From Chloroflexi bacterium UBA5189 (GTDB lineage Bacteria; Chloroflexota; Limnocylindria; Limnocylindrales; CSP1-4): DNA of 64,000 bases. Positions 20,375 through 29,043 of the stretch are shown here, one piece after another. Below the pieces are notes generated by a model. That model worked only from the letters and a program-made list of their open reading frames with translations. It was not told the origin of the DNA and ran no database searches. The translations under genes were made by a program, and so were the position numbers. The first letter of the stretch is position 1. Every line of letters starts with the position of its first letter. The stretch lies in the NCBI GenBank assembly GCA_002413045.1, contig DHWF01000031.1:42596-106595 (forward strand), read 5' to 3'.

Positions 20375-21019
20375 ATGCCTTCCAACAGCGTGTCTGGGTT
20401 CCTCCCGTCGCGCTATGGCTTTCACTTCGCGAACCGATGGCCGTCGGGGCCTGCGCGAATCATCGAGCTGGGTCCGGCGCACATCCCGATCGGCGACGTC
20501 GGTCGGGGGCTGTGCGGCGGGATGGCGTTCGCCGCGCGCGATCGGTTCGATCGGCACGAGGGCGCCCCGCCGCAGGACGCCCCGCCGGCGCCGGGCGAAC
20601 CTCTGTTCAAGGAGATCGTCGACCGCCAGTTCGCCTCGTTCGGCGCCCTCTTCACCGTCCCGATCCGGTTCTGGCTGTCGGCCGTCGCCAGCCAGGCAGC
20701 CCGCGATCACGACACCGTCCGTGACGCGTGGCCCGCGATCCGGGCCGGCATCGACGCCGGGACGCCGCCGATGATCGGGCTCGTCCGACTCGCCGGGTGG
20801 AACCCGCTGGCGCCGGACTTCGGCCACCAGGTCGTCGCATATCGCTATGACGAGACCGCGACCGGCGTCTCGATCTGGATCTACGACCCGAACTACCCGG
20901 GCAACGACGACGTCCGCCTGGCCGTCACGCGGCACCCGGACGGCAGCTACGCGATGGCGCAGTCCACCGGGGAGCCGCTCCTGGCGATCCTGGCGCTGCC
21001 CTTCTCCAGGCCGGCCTAG
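20375..21019 (+). CDS. Hypothetical protein with papain/C39-like cysteine-peptidase signature
   Basis: A 214-residue protein without signal peptide. It shows a Cys-His-Asp pattern typical of C39-like and papain-fold enzymes: GLCGGM with Cys47, GHQVVAY with His151 and IYDPNYPG with Asp171/Asn173. The spacing of about 20 residues from His to Asp-Pro-Asn matches such folds. Activity is inferred from the pattern only. It follows the P-loop gene by 9 nt, and TAGCCT (20363-20368), which includes that gene's stop codon, could be an extra leaderless promoter. The partner relationship with the kinase-like protein is unknown. Confidence 0.6.
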   Translation: MPSNSVSGFLPSRYGFHFANRWPSGPARIIELGPAHIPIGDVGRGLCGGMAFAARDRFDRHEGAPPQDAPPAPGEPLFKEIVDRQFASFGALFTVPIRFWLSAVASQAARDHDTVRDAWPAIRAGIDAGTPPMIGLVRLAGWNPLAPDFGHQVVAYRYDETATGVSIWIYDPNYPGNDDVRLAVTRHPDGSYAMAQSTGEPLLAILALPFSRPA

Positions 21020-21029
21020 CCCGAGGTCC

Positions 21030-22343
21030 TCAGGGCGTCGGAATGGGATCCGCGGTCCGGGTCGGCTCCGGCACCCGCGCGATCGGCAATGGCCGCATCG
21101 GCCGGCCGCGGAGCCATGCGATGGCACCGACACCGGTGGCCAGGCTCGCCGCGCCGCCGAGCCCGATCGCGACGGCCGCACCGTAGGTCGAGGCGATGGC
21201 GCCGGTTACGAGACCGCCGACCGGCGTCGAGCCGGCAAACACCGTCGTGTACACGCTCAGGACGCGGCCGCGGAGCTGGTCGGGCACGTTGAGCTGGATC
21301 ACGGTGTTCGCGGTGGCGGCCATCCCGATCCCGCCGACGCCGGCGAAGAACATGCACAGCAGTGCGATCGGGAACGAGCCGGTGACGCTCATGACCACCT
21401 CGGCGACGCCGAGCAGAAGCGCGCCCAGCCCGATCACGAGGGGCGTGGTGCGGCCGGAGAACGCGATCGTGAGCGCGGAGATGATCGAGCCGACGCCGGT
21501 CGCCGCCATCAGGAAGCCGTAGCCCGTTGCATCCGAGTGCAGGACCATCTGGGTCAGCGGTGGGATCACCACCGTGAAGTTCATGCCGAACGTCGACACG
21601 AGCCCGATCACGACGGTCGCGATCAGGACGACCTTCGTGCGTCGCACGTAGACGAGGCCCTCGCGCAGGTGCACGAAGACCGCGGTGACGGACTGCGGCC
21701 GCGCGATGCCCGGCCGGGTATGGAGCTCCGGCTCGCGCATCTGGAGCAGCGCGACGATGACCGCGAGGTACGAGATCGCGTCGAGCAGGAACGCGGGCGC
21801 GACGCCGAACGCGCCGATCGTGAGCCCGGCGACGGCCGGCCCGATGACACGCGCGCCGTTGAACATCGCCGAGTTGAGCGCGACCGCGTTGCTGATGTCC
21901 TCGCGCCCGACCATCTCGACGGCGAAGGCCTGCCGGGTCGGCATGTCGACGGCGTTCCGGATGCCGAGCACGAACGCAATGACCAGCACGTGCCAGACCT
22001 GGACCGTGTGGGTGAACACCAGGACGAACATCACGAAGCTGAGGATGCTCGCGACGCCCTGGGTCACGACGAGGGTGCGTCGCTTCGGCAGCGAATCGGC
22101 GATCACGCCGCCGAACAGGCCAAGGACGAGCACGGGCAGGAACTGCACGGCGGAGACGACGCCGAGGTCGAATGGATTGCCGGTGAGCTGCAGGACGAGC
22201 CAGCTCTGCGCGACCGTCATCATCCAGGTCCCGACGAGCGACGTGAGCTGGCCGGCGAAGAACAGCCGGTAGTTCCGGTGGCGCAATGCGCGCCAGCCCT
22301 GGTAACCCAGGAAGCCGGACATCGTGGGACGCGAGCGGGTCAT
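21030..22343 (-). CDS. MFS transporter, DHA3/MFS_3 (EntS-like) family
   Basis: A 437-residue membrane protein with the opening RHRNYRLFFAGQLTSLVGTWM and the loop ADSLPKRRTLVVTQ typical of the MFS_3 exporters (EntS and macrolide-efflux relatives). It has about 12 membrane segments and a Pro/Arg tail. Its start overlaps the merR stop by one base (TGATG), so it is coupled to the regulator and probably controlled by it. The substrate is unknown; the MerR partner suggests a small cationic or aromatic compound. Confidence 0.86.
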   Translation of the reverse strand: MTRSRPTMSGFLGYQGWRALRHRNYRLFFAGQLTSLVGTWMMTVAQSWLVLQLTGNPFDLGVVSAVQFLPVLVLGLFGGVIADSLPKRRTLVVTQGVASILSFVMFVLVFTHTVQVWHVLVIAFVLGIRNAVDMPTRQAFAVEMVGREDISNAVALNSAMFNGARVIGPAVAGLTIGAFGVAPAFLLDAISYLAVIVALLQMREPELHTRPGIARPQSVTAVFVHLREGLVYVRRTKVVLIATVVIGLVSTFGMNFTVVIPPLTQMVLHSDATGYGFLMAATGVGSIISALTIAFSGRTTPLVIGLGALLLGVAEVVMSVTGSFPIALLCMFFAGVGGIGMAATANTVIQLNVPDQLRGRVLSVYTTVFAGSTPVGGLVTGAIASTYGAAVAIGLGGAASLATGVGAIAWLRGRPMRPLPIARVPEPTRTADPIPTP

Positions 22344-22837
22344 CAGGGCGGCGTGTGAGCGTGCACCTCGGAGCCCGGCTCGAGCTCGGCGAGGTGGTCC
22401 TCGAGGTGGCGGCGACGGGCAGTCGCGGTATCGATCATGCCCTGGAGCCGATCGATCTTCGCGCGGAGGGTCGAGACCTGGCGGTCGATGCGGTCGATGC
22501 CTTCGTGCAGGAGGGCACGCCGCTCGGTGCGGTCGCTCGTGGCCCGGAACTTCGCGCGAGTCTGGACGCGGGCGTTCTCGTCCTCGAGCAGCTGGCCGAT
22601 CTCGGCGAGGCTGAAGCCCGCGTCATCGCGGAGGCCCTTGATGAACTGGAGGCGCGCGACATCGTCAGCGTCGTAGAGCCGGTACGACCCGTCCGACCGG
22701 GCGGGGCTCAGCAGGCCCATCTCCTCGTAGTACCGGATCGAGCGCGTCGTCAGCCCAACCTGGTCGGCGACCTCCTGGATGCGCAGGAACGGCTGGGCAT
22801 CGGGCTGAGTCTCGTCGGCGGTTGCGGTCAAGGTCAC
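22343..22837 (-). CDS. MerR-family transcriptional regulator
   Basis: A 164-residue regulator with an N-terminal winged-helix (IQEVADQVGLTTRSIRYYEEMGLL, about residues 22-45) and YRLYDADDVARLQFIKGLR, then a long dimerisation coiled coil. There is no cysteine cluster in the C-terminus, so a metal sensor of the CueR/ZntR type is unlikely. GTG 22837 is preceded at 9 nt by TATCGT (22852-22847), fitting a leaderless mRNA; the longer TTG start at 22858 lies inside an inverted repeat and is less likely. It is coupled to the downstream exporter. Confidence 0.87.
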   Translation of the reverse strand: MTLTATADETQPDAQPFLRIQEVADQVGLTTRSIRYYEEMGLLSPARSDGSYRLYDADDVARLQFIKGLRDDAGFSLAEIGQLLEDENARVQTRAKFRATSDRTERRALLHEGIDRIDRQVSTLRAKIDRLQGMIDTATARRRHLEDHLAELEPGSEVHAHTPP

Positions 22838-22856
22838 GGCCGGTGGACGATACCAC

Positions 22857-22880
22857 AACCTTGCCGTTTACGAGAAGGTT
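22857..22880. promoter_or_regulatory. Inverted repeat, candidate MerR operator
   Basis: AACCTT (22857-22862) and AAGGTT (22875-22880) form a perfect 6-bp dyad with a 12-nt spacer, total 24 bp, in the region between merR and the divergent oxidoreductase. Size and symmetry match MerR-family operators. It covers the -35 region expected from the merR -10 at 22847-22852. Confidence 0.55.
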
Positions 22881-22923
22881 AGCCTCATCTCGGGTCGCGG
22901 CGATTTTGGCTAGCATCGCGAGC

Positions 22924-23799
22924 ATGGACTACGGGCTGGCGCTCCCCCACCTCGGCGACAACGCGAATCTCGACGGCGTGACGGCGGCCGTCGAACTTGC
23001 CGAGCAGCACGGGTTCACCGACGTCTGGGTCACCGACCACATCCTCGTGAACCACGACGCCGCCGAGGAGTACGGCCGGATCTACGAGGCGCTCACGACC
23101 CTCGCCTGGATCGCGGGCCGGTCGAGCAGGATCAAGCTTGGCACCAGCGTCATCGTCGTTCCGATGCGGAACGCCGTGCTCCTCGCCAAGCAGCTGGCGA
23201 CCGTGGACGCCCTGTCGAACGGCCGGCTGATCGCCGGGTTCGGGGTCGGCTGGAGCCCGGACGAGTTCGCGAACGTCGGCGTGACCGATCGGTTCCACGA
23301 TCGTGGCGCGTACACGGACGAGACGATCGCGCTGTGCCGCCACCTCTGGTCCGGCAGCACGCAGCCGTTCCACGGCCGGTTCCACCAGTTCGACGACTTC
23401 GTGTTCGGGCCGCTGCCGCTGCAGGGCGCCAACGTGCCGATCTGGATCGGCGGTGGCAACGAGCGAGCGCTGCGACGAATCGGGCGCGTCGCCGACGCGT
23501 ACCACGCCTCCTCCACGAGCCCCGCGACGTTGGCGGCCCGCATCCCGGTGGTCCGCGCGGCCGCCGACGAGGCCGGCCGCCCGATGCCGCGACTCTCGGC
23601 GCGTGTCCGGCTGGAGCTCGATGCGGATGCCCAGGACTTCTTCACGCTGCACGGCTCGGCCGCGGACATCGCCGCGGAGATCCGCGCCTACGCCGACCTC
23701 GGCGTCGACCACCTGGCGCTGATGTTCCCCCAGCGCGACGCCGCCGGCCTGACCTTCGCGGTCGAGCGGTTCCTCGCCGAGGTCAAGCCGCTCGTCTGA
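22924..23799 (+). CDS. LLM-class (luciferase-like) F420- or flavin-dependent oxidoreductase
   Basis: A 291-residue TIM-barrel enzyme of the bacterial luciferase-like superfamily. MDYGLALPH, FTDVWVTDHIL, IKLGTSVIVVPMRNAVLLAKQ and GRLIAGFGVGW are the hallmarks of the F420-dependent branch (TIGR03619-like). The substrate is unknown. TAGCAT at 22911-22916 lies 7 nt before ATG 22924, so the transcript is probably leaderless. It diverges from merR across the dyad and converges with ligD. F420 use is inferred from family; FMN use cannot be excluded. Confidence 0.87.
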   Translation: MDYGLALPHLGDNANLDGVTAAVELAEQHGFTDVWVTDHILVNHDAAEEYGRIYEALTTLAWIAGRSSRIKLGTSVIVVPMRNAVLLAKQLATVDALSNGRLIAGFGVGWSPDEFANVGVTDRFHDRGAYTDETIALCRHLWSGSTQPFHGRFHQFDDFVFGPLPLQGANVPIWIGGGNERALRRIGRVADAYHASSTSPATLAARIPVVRAAADEAGRPMPRLSARVRLELDADAQDFFTLHGSAADIAAEIRAYADLGVDHLALMFPQRDAAGLTFAVERFLAEVKPLV

Positions 23800-23817
23800 G
23801 CCTCGCCCTGCCTGCGC

Positions 23818-26559
23818 CTAAAGGGCGGGCAGCACCTGCAGGTCGGTGTGGGCCGCGGCGAACAGGTCGCCCAATCGATCGACACGATCGACCACGGTCC
23901 GGATGGTCCAGCGGTCGCTCCGCAGGTCGGGGTCGTCGAGCTCGTCCCACGTGATCGGGGCAGACACCGGGGCGCCGTCGGCGGGTCGCACCGCGTACGG
24001 CGCGACCAGGGTCTTGATGTAGGTGTTCTGGGTGTAGTCGAGGCGTGCCTTGCCGCCACGGCGGTTCTTCGCCCACTCCCACGAGACGAGGTTCGGGACG
24101 GTCGACCCGACGGCCCGCGACAGCTTCTCGACCCAGTCGCTTGTCTCGCGGAACGTGTACTTCGGTTCGACCGGGATCCAGACCTGGATGCCGCGCTTGC
24201 CCGTCGTCTTCGGGTAGCCGCGCACGCTCAGGTGTCCGAGCGCGGTCCTGTACAGACGGGCCAGCGTGAGGGTCTGGTCCCAGGTCGTGTCGGTTCCCGG
24301 GTCGATGTCGATGAGGGCGAACGTCGGGGCCATCGGGGCCTCGATGCGCGAGGTCCAGGCGTGGATCTCGAACGACGTCTGGTTACCCAACCAGCACAGC
24401 GCTCCGACACGATCCGCGATCAGGTGATCGTTCGCTTCGCGTTCCTCGACGCCGACCTCCTTCCAGCGGCGCAGCCATGCCGGTGCCGTGCCGGGGATGT
24501 CCTTCTGCCAGAAACCCGGCGCATTCGGGCCGTTCGGGAAGCGCTGGAAGTTGAGGGCCCGCTCCTGGAGATGGGGCAGCATCGTTGGCGCGATCAAGGC
24601 GAAGTACCGGACCAGATCGCGTTTCGTCACCGGCGCATCGCCGGCGCGCGGCGGGAAGATGACCTTGTCGAGGTTGGTCAGCTTCAGCTCGAACCCGCCG
24701 ACGGTCCACGTTCCGTCCTTCGTCATTGCCTCGAGCGCGGCGAGCTCGTCGCGCGTCGCCGACCAGGCGAACTCGTGCGTCGCGGTCGACGCCGTCGAGT
24801 CGTTCGGCTTCGCCGGGACAAGCCCCTTCTTCGTGGTCACCGGAGCATCTTCCGCCATCTCGTCGACCTCGGCCTCGACCGCCTTGACCGTCGCTCCCGC
24901 CGCGACGGGCATCTCACGAACGACGTCGATCGCCTGCTTGCCCCCCTCGTCGAAGCCCTTGAACGCGGCCTGGCGAACGATGCCGTCCCTGGTCCAGCCG
25001 CCGAGCTTGGCGCGGATCACGAGCTCCGGCTTGACCCAGACGACGTTCTTGAGCTCGCCGCCCCAGCGGCCCTTGTAGTCCTTTGGAGGCGGCGGGTCGA
25101 ACGGCGAGTCGTCCGTCTCTATTGCCGCGAGCCGTTCACGAAGGCGCTTGCGCGTCGCCGCGTTGAACCCCGAGCCAACCTTGCCAGCGAACCGGAGCTT
25201 CGGCTTTCCGCGACCCTCGCGCTCGTAGACCCCGACCACGACCGCGCCGAGGTCCTTCGCGGCTCCCTCGCCCGGCGTCCAGCCGCCGACGACGAGCTCC
25301 TGCTCCGGGCGGATCTTGATCTTCAGCCAGGCGCGGGAGCGCTTGCCCGGTTCGTAGATCGAGCGGCGGTGCTTGGCGATGACGCCCTCGAGGCCCTGCG
25401 CCTTCGCGGCCTCGAGGAACGCCGGTCCCTCGCCGATCACATGGTCGGCGAACCGAACGCGCCGGTCGTCGGCCCGGAGGATGGAGCGGAGCAGCTGCTT
25501 CCGGCTCTCGAGCGGGACGGCGAGGAGCGAGCGACCATCGAGGTGGAGCAGGTCGAACGCCTGGTACACGAACCGAGTCGACGCGCCGCCGGTGGCCTCC
25601 TGGAGGAGGTTGAAGCTCGGCAGGCCGTCCTCGCCGATCGCGACGACCTCGCCGTCCACGATCGCCTCCCGCGCATCGATCCAGGTCGCCTTGGTCAGCA
25701 GCTTCGGGAAGTAGGCCTCGGCGTCGTTGCCGTTGCGGGTGAATGTTTTCGCGGTGCCATCGCGGACGACCGCCTCGACCCGGTAGCCGTCCCACTTGAT
25801 CTCGAAGAGCCAGTCGTCGTCGCGGAATGCCCGGTCCGCGAGCGTCGCAGCCATCGGCTCGATGAACGAAGGCAGCTTCGCGTCCGTTGCCCCGCTCAGG
25901 TCGATCTCGGCAACGGCGGCCGGGGCGTGGCTGATCCAGATCGCGTCCCGGTCGGTCTTGACCTCGTCGTTGGTCCGCCCGGTCTTGACGCTCTGCGGGT
26001 GGTCCTCCGCGTCCCAGCCGGCAACCGCCGCCTCGTCGCGTTTGTGGATGAGGAGCCACTGGTCGCCGTTGTCGTCGTCGAATGGCGTCGAGCTCCGCGC
26101 ACCGTGACCCTGGCCCCGGCCGCTGGTCCGGACGATCGTGTACCGGCCCCGGAGCTTCTCGCCCGCGAGGACGAACTTGAGCTCGCCATCGGTGACCCCG
26201 CGGCGGCCGTCAAGCGTCTCGGATTCCGCGGTCCAGGTGCCCCAGTCCCAGACGATCACGTCGCCCCCGCCGTACTCGCCCTTCGGGATCACGCCCTCGA
26301 AGTCGAGGTACTCGATCGGGTGGTCCTCGACGTGGACCGCCATCCGGCGGACGCTCGGATCGAGCGTCGGGCCCTTCGGGACCGCCCACGACACGAGCAC
26401 GCCATCGATCTCGAGGCGAAAGTCGTAGTGCAACCGGGTCGCGCGGTGTCGTTGCACGACGAAGCGGCCGCTGCGCGACGTCGCGGCCGACACCGGCCCG
26501 CCCGCCGGCTCGGACGTCTTCCTGAAGTTGCGCTTGCGCTGGTATTCCTCGAGCGGCAT
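23818..26559 (-). CDS. ligD: Multifunctional ATP-dependent DNA ligase D (PE-LIG-POL)
   Basis: The end-processing and sealing enzyme of bacterial non-homologous end joining. All three modules are in one 913-residue chain. The 3'-phosphoesterase domain (about 1-165) has LHYDFRLEIDGVLVSWAVPK; the ATP-dependent ligase domain (about 220-530) has FEIKWDGYRVE with adenylated Lys255; the archaeo-eukaryal primase-type polymerase domain (about 650-913) has the metal-binding segment IDIDPG and a conserved LDYTQN-type segment. The PE-LIG-POL order is that of Pseudomonas rather than Mycobacterium (POL-PE-LIG). ATG 26559 fits the family start. Ku is encoded 3 kb away. Confidence 0.95.
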   Translation of the reverse strand: MPLEEYQRKRNFRKTSEPAGGPVSAATSRSGRFVVQRHRATRLHYDFRLEIDGVLVSWAVPKGPTLDPSVRRMAVHVEDHPIEYLDFEGVIPKGEYGGGDVIVWDWGTWTAESETLDGRRGVTDGELKFVLAGEKLRGRYTIVRTSGRGQGHGARSSTPFDDDNGDQWLLIHKRDEAAVAGWDAEDHPQSVKTGRTNDEVKTDRDAIWISHAPAAVAEIDLSGATDAKLPSFIEPMAATLADRAFRDDDWLFEIKWDGYRVEAVVRDGTAKTFTRNGNDAEAYFPKLLTKATWIDAREAIVDGEVVAIGEDGLPSFNLLQEATGGASTRFVYQAFDLLHLDGRSLLAVPLESRKQLLRSILRADDRRVRFADHVIGEGPAFLEAAKAQGLEGVIAKHRRSIYEPGKRSRAWLKIKIRPEQELVVGGWTPGEGAAKDLGAVVVGVYEREGRGKPKLRFAGKVGSGFNAATRKRLRERLAAIETDDSPFDPPPPKDYKGRWGGELKNVVWVKPELVIRAKLGGWTRDGIVRQAAFKGFDEGGKQAIDVVREMPVAAGATVKAVEAEVDEMAEDAPVTTKKGLVPAKPNDSTASTATHEFAWSATRDELAALEAMTKDGTWTVGGFELKLTNLDKVIFPPRAGDAPVTKRDLVRYFALIAPTMLPHLQERALNFQRFPNGPNAPGFWQKDIPGTAPAWLRRWKEVGVEEREANDHLIADRVGALCWLGNQTSFEIHAWTSRIEAPMAPTFALIDIDPGTDTTWDQTLTLARLYRTALGHLSVRGYPKTTGKRGIQVWIPVEPKYTFRETSDWVEKLSRAVGSTVPNLVSWEWAKNRRGGKARLDYTQNTYIKTLVAPYAVRPADGAPVSAPITWDELDDPDLRSDRWTIRTVVDRVDRLGDLFAAAHTDLQVLPAL

Positions 26560-26619
26560 CGCGCCAAGTCTGTCCGGCCGCACGGCTAGCCGTCCACCAC
26601 TCGCTAGCATTGCGGCCTC

Positions 26620-27339
26620 GTGCGCGGCTTCCTCGTCTTCACGCTGCTCGCACTCGTCGGGCTCGGCGCCGTCGTGGTCTACGTGCTGCCGGCGCTCGTC
26701 GGGCCGATGGTCGTGACCGCGGTTCGCGACGCCCTGCCGTTCGGTGACCAGCCGCTCCAGATCGACCCGACGGTGACGGGTGCGGGACTGCTCGGTGGCG
26801 CCGTCGACGAGATCCGCGTCCGCGGGACGAGCCTCGCCGTCACCGGCCGGAACGCGGGCGTGACGATCGGCAAGCTCGATGTGACGGTGCACCACGTCTC
26901 GATCGGGGACCACGCGTTCGACGCGGTCTCGGGCGGCCTTGACGACGTGGCCTTCACGATGTCGAACGGGGTGCCGGTCACGATCTCGCGCATCGACCTC
27001 ACGGGCGGATCGACGGCCGTCACCGGCGAGGCGCAGTTCGACCCGAACCAGGCCATCACCTTCATCACCCGCTCGTTCGCCGACGCGGGCATCCAGGTCG
27101 ACGGTGTCCAGCTCGAGGACGGGGACGTGGCGTTGATGGTGTTCGGCCAGCGGGTCGCATTCGCGATCGGGGTCCAGGATGGGGCGCTCGTGGTCCCGGA
27201 CGCGCTCGGCGCGGGACCGATCACGCTGCTGGCGCCCGGACCCGACGATCAGTGGCGGCTCACCGGCGCCTCAGTCACGCCGGGCGGCCTCGACATCGAT
27301 GCGGTCGTGAACGCGGCCACGTTGCTGGCCGGCGGCTAG
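26620..27339 (+). CDS. DUF2993 (LmeA-like) membrane-anchored protein
   Basis: A 239-residue protein with one N-terminal membrane anchor (about 3-25) and an extracytoplasmic beta-rich domain like DUF2993. The repeating pattern (IRVRGTSLAVTGRNAGVTIGKLDVTVHHV) is characteristic. Actinobacterial LmeA acts in envelope glycolipid maturation; the role here is unknown. The GTG start is preceded at 9 nt by TAGCAT (26605-26610). It diverges from ligD with only 60 nt between start codons. Confidence 0.7.
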   Translation: MRGFLVFTLLALVGLGAVVVYVLPALVGPMVVTAVRDALPFGDQPLQIDPTVTGAGLLGGAVDEIRVRGTSLAVTGRNAGVTIGKLDVTVHHVSIGDHAFDAVSGGLDDVAFTMSNGVPVTISRIDLTGGSTAVTGEAQFDPNQAITFITRSFADAGIQVDGVQLEDGDVALMVFGQRVAFAIGVQDGALVVPDALGAGPITLLAPGPDDQWRLTGASVTPGGLDIDAVVNAATLLAGG

Positions 27340-27346
27340 GCGGGAC

Positions 27347-28306
27347 TCACGGTACGAACTGGATCGAGTCGAGGACCGGCTGCGCGGCGCGAAGCTCCTG
27401 GTCGAATCCGTTCCCGTCGACATCGTCGAGGGTGATCATCATGGTCGTGCCGTCGGGCGCCTCGAGCAGGAACGCCCGCACCTTCCAGTCGCCTTCGATC
27501 CCGAACTGGTAGCTCGCCGACCCGTCTGCGCTGTTGAGGAGGTTCACGCACGGTATTCCGCACAGGCCCCCGGCAGCTGGCGACAGGGTGAAGTCCAACT
27601 CGTACGCCGTCGTGCCGGCGAGCGTGACCTTCGTCGGCTTGGTGGACGTCAGCTGTGGACGGGTGCTCAGCCAGTCGGCAAGATCCTTGGCCGAAGCGCC
27701 GACGCCGGTCACAGGCAACGTGCCGCCATCGGGAGGGCCGGCCACCGGCCGGCTGTACGCGCCGATCCCGTCGAAGATGACGGCTGGTAGCCCACCGTTG
27801 CCCTGTCGAAGCCAGCCTGCTCCCGGTGGGCTGATCCGCATCCCGAGCGGCCGATCATCGGTCTTGACCCAACCATCCGGGACAGTCAATCGAAGGTGCG
27901 GTGCGAAGGCGACGGTAACGAACGCCCCCGGAGCGAGGACGGCCCCGACGGGCGTCGGGACGGGCGAGGGCGCGGCCGATGCCTGCACCGACGGCGACGG
28001 CGATGATCGGGGCGGGCTCGCGGAAGGCGCAGGCTCGATAACCCGTTGCCCCCCACCAAGGAAGGTGCCAGCGACGATGCCGATCACGAGGAGAATGACC
28101 GCGACTCCCGCAGCGCCTACGGCCTGGGCAGCGAATCGATGTTCCCGGGCGAAGACCGCTCTTGGGAAGACGGCGGAGCCTCGTTCCTGCGGTTCCTGCG
28201 CGACCTCGGAGCGGATGGCTTGCCGCAGCCGGTCAGGCGCACGATCGGGTGCCTCGGACTCGATCCAGGCACTGATCTCGCGGTCAACCAACGGCCGGCC
28301 GCTCAT
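27347..28306 (-). CDS. Membrane protein coupled to ECF sigma factor, possible anti-sigma factor
   Basis: A 319-residue protein with a cytoplasmic N-terminus of about 55 residues (SGRPLVDREISAWIESEAP), one membrane segment (about 60-82, VAVILLVIGIVAG), a Pro/Ser-rich stretch and an extracytoplasmic domain with one cysteine pair (CGIPC). ATG 28306 overlaps the sigma-factor stop as ATGA. Gene order, topology and the short cytoplasmic helix region fit an anti-sigma factor, but I see no zinc-binding HxxxCxxC motif, so this is inference. It converges with the DUF2993 gene, stops 7 nt apart. Confidence 0.6.
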   Translation of the reverse strand: MSGRPLVDREISAWIESEAPDRAPDRLRQAIRSEVAQEPQERGSAVFPRAVFAREHRFAAQAVGAAGVAVILLVIGIVAGTFLGGGQRVIEPAPSASPPRSSPSPSVQASAAPSPVPTPVGAVLAPGAFVTVAFAPHLRLTVPDGWVKTDDRPLGMRISPPGAGWLRQGNGGLPAVIFDGIGAYSRPVAGPPDGGTLPVTGVGASAKDLADWLSTRPQLTSTKPTKVTLAGTTAYELDFTLSPAAGGLCGIPCVNLLNSADGSASYQFGIEGDWKVRAFLLEAPDGTTMMITLDDVDGNGFDQELRAAQPVLDSIQFVP

Positions 28307-28884
28307 CGCGATGCCTCGTGCGTGCGGCTTTCCGAACTGCGGGCTCGGGATCCGGCATCGATTGCCGCACGCATCGCCACAGTCGCATAGTGCAGTCGCG
28401 ACTTCACGGTGCCCGTCGGAATCCCGAGAACATCGGACATCTCCATCGCGGACAGCCCGAGATAGTGCTGGAGTACGAGAACGGTCCGATGCTCCAGCCG
28501 GAGCAGATCGAATGCGATGCGGAGCTCGTCGGCATTCGCGATGTCGATGGCGAAATCTCGCTGGGCAGGCTCCCGGCTGATCGGCACGACAGACGCACGG
28601 AAGCGACGCCGGCGCCGGTGCTGGTCGGTGGCGGCATTCACGAGCAGCCGTTGCAGCCACGCGTCGAAGCGAGCGGGATCGCGAAGGCGGGGCAGCTCTC
28701 GCCAGCAGTGGACGAGGGCCTCCTGGACGGCGTCCTCAGCGAGATCCGCGTCGCGGAGGATGAGGCGAGCGACAGCGTAGAGGCGATCGAGCGTGTCGGA
28801 CATCAGGAGGTCGAACGCATCGCGATCTCCGTGCGCCGCGCGTTCCACGAGTTCTGTCGCTCTCAACGCCTGGACACTCCCCAC
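28303..28884 (-). CDS. ECF (group 4) RNA polymerase sigma factor
   Basis: A 193-residue sigma-70-family protein containing only regions 2 and 4. Region 2 is LYAVARLILRDADLAEDAVQEALVHCWREL (in two halves, about 35-65); region 4 has GLSAMEMSDVLGIPTGTVKSRLHYA with the helix-turn-helix for -35 recognition. There is no extra C-terminal domain. GTG 28884 is the likely start. It is translated with the downstream membrane protein. The trigger and the target promoters are unknown; the dyad 46 nt upstream may be involved. Confidence 0.93.
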   Translation of the reverse strand: MGSVQALRATELVERAAHGDRDAFDLLMSDTLDRLYAVARLILRDADLAEDAVQEALVHCWRELPRLRDPARFDAWLQRLLVNAATDQHRRRRRFRASVVPISREPAQRDFAIDIANADELRIAFDLLRLEHRTVLVLQHYLGLSAMEMSDVLGIPTGTVKSRLHYATVAMRAAIDAGSRARSSESRTHEASR

Positions 28885-28929
28885 CTGGGCACGACCTGCC
28901 CGTCCTACCGACGCACGATCGGTGCCCTA

Positions 28930-28967
28930 GGGTTCAAATTCCGCTCTCGATCCGGAAGTTTGAACCC
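28930..28967. promoter_or_regulatory. Inverted repeat in the sigma-factor/secreted-protein intergenic region
   Basis: GGGTTCAAA (28930-28938) and TTTGAACCC (28959-28967) are a perfect 9-bp dyad, extended inward by TTCCG/CGGAA with a one-base bulge. It sits between divergent genes (sigma start 28884; secreted protein start 29044), so it cannot end either transcript. It could be an operator or a 5' structure. Confidence 0.5.
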
Positions 28968-29043
28968 ACACCTGCGCCGCGGGCGTCGAGTACGTGTCTT
29001 TGACGGGACCACCGTCTCACGACCGCTGATGGAGGGCTGACTG

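Noticed and set aside
23800..23840. Intrinsic terminator between the luciferase-like gene and ligD
   Set aside because: The stem CTGCCTGCGCC/GGGCGGGCAG is imperfect, with no T run, and it overlaps the ligD end.
28930..28967. tRNA T-arm or attachment-site remnant (GGTTCAAATTCC)
   Set aside because: No pairing T-stem or acceptor stem around it; it is part of an inverted repeat.
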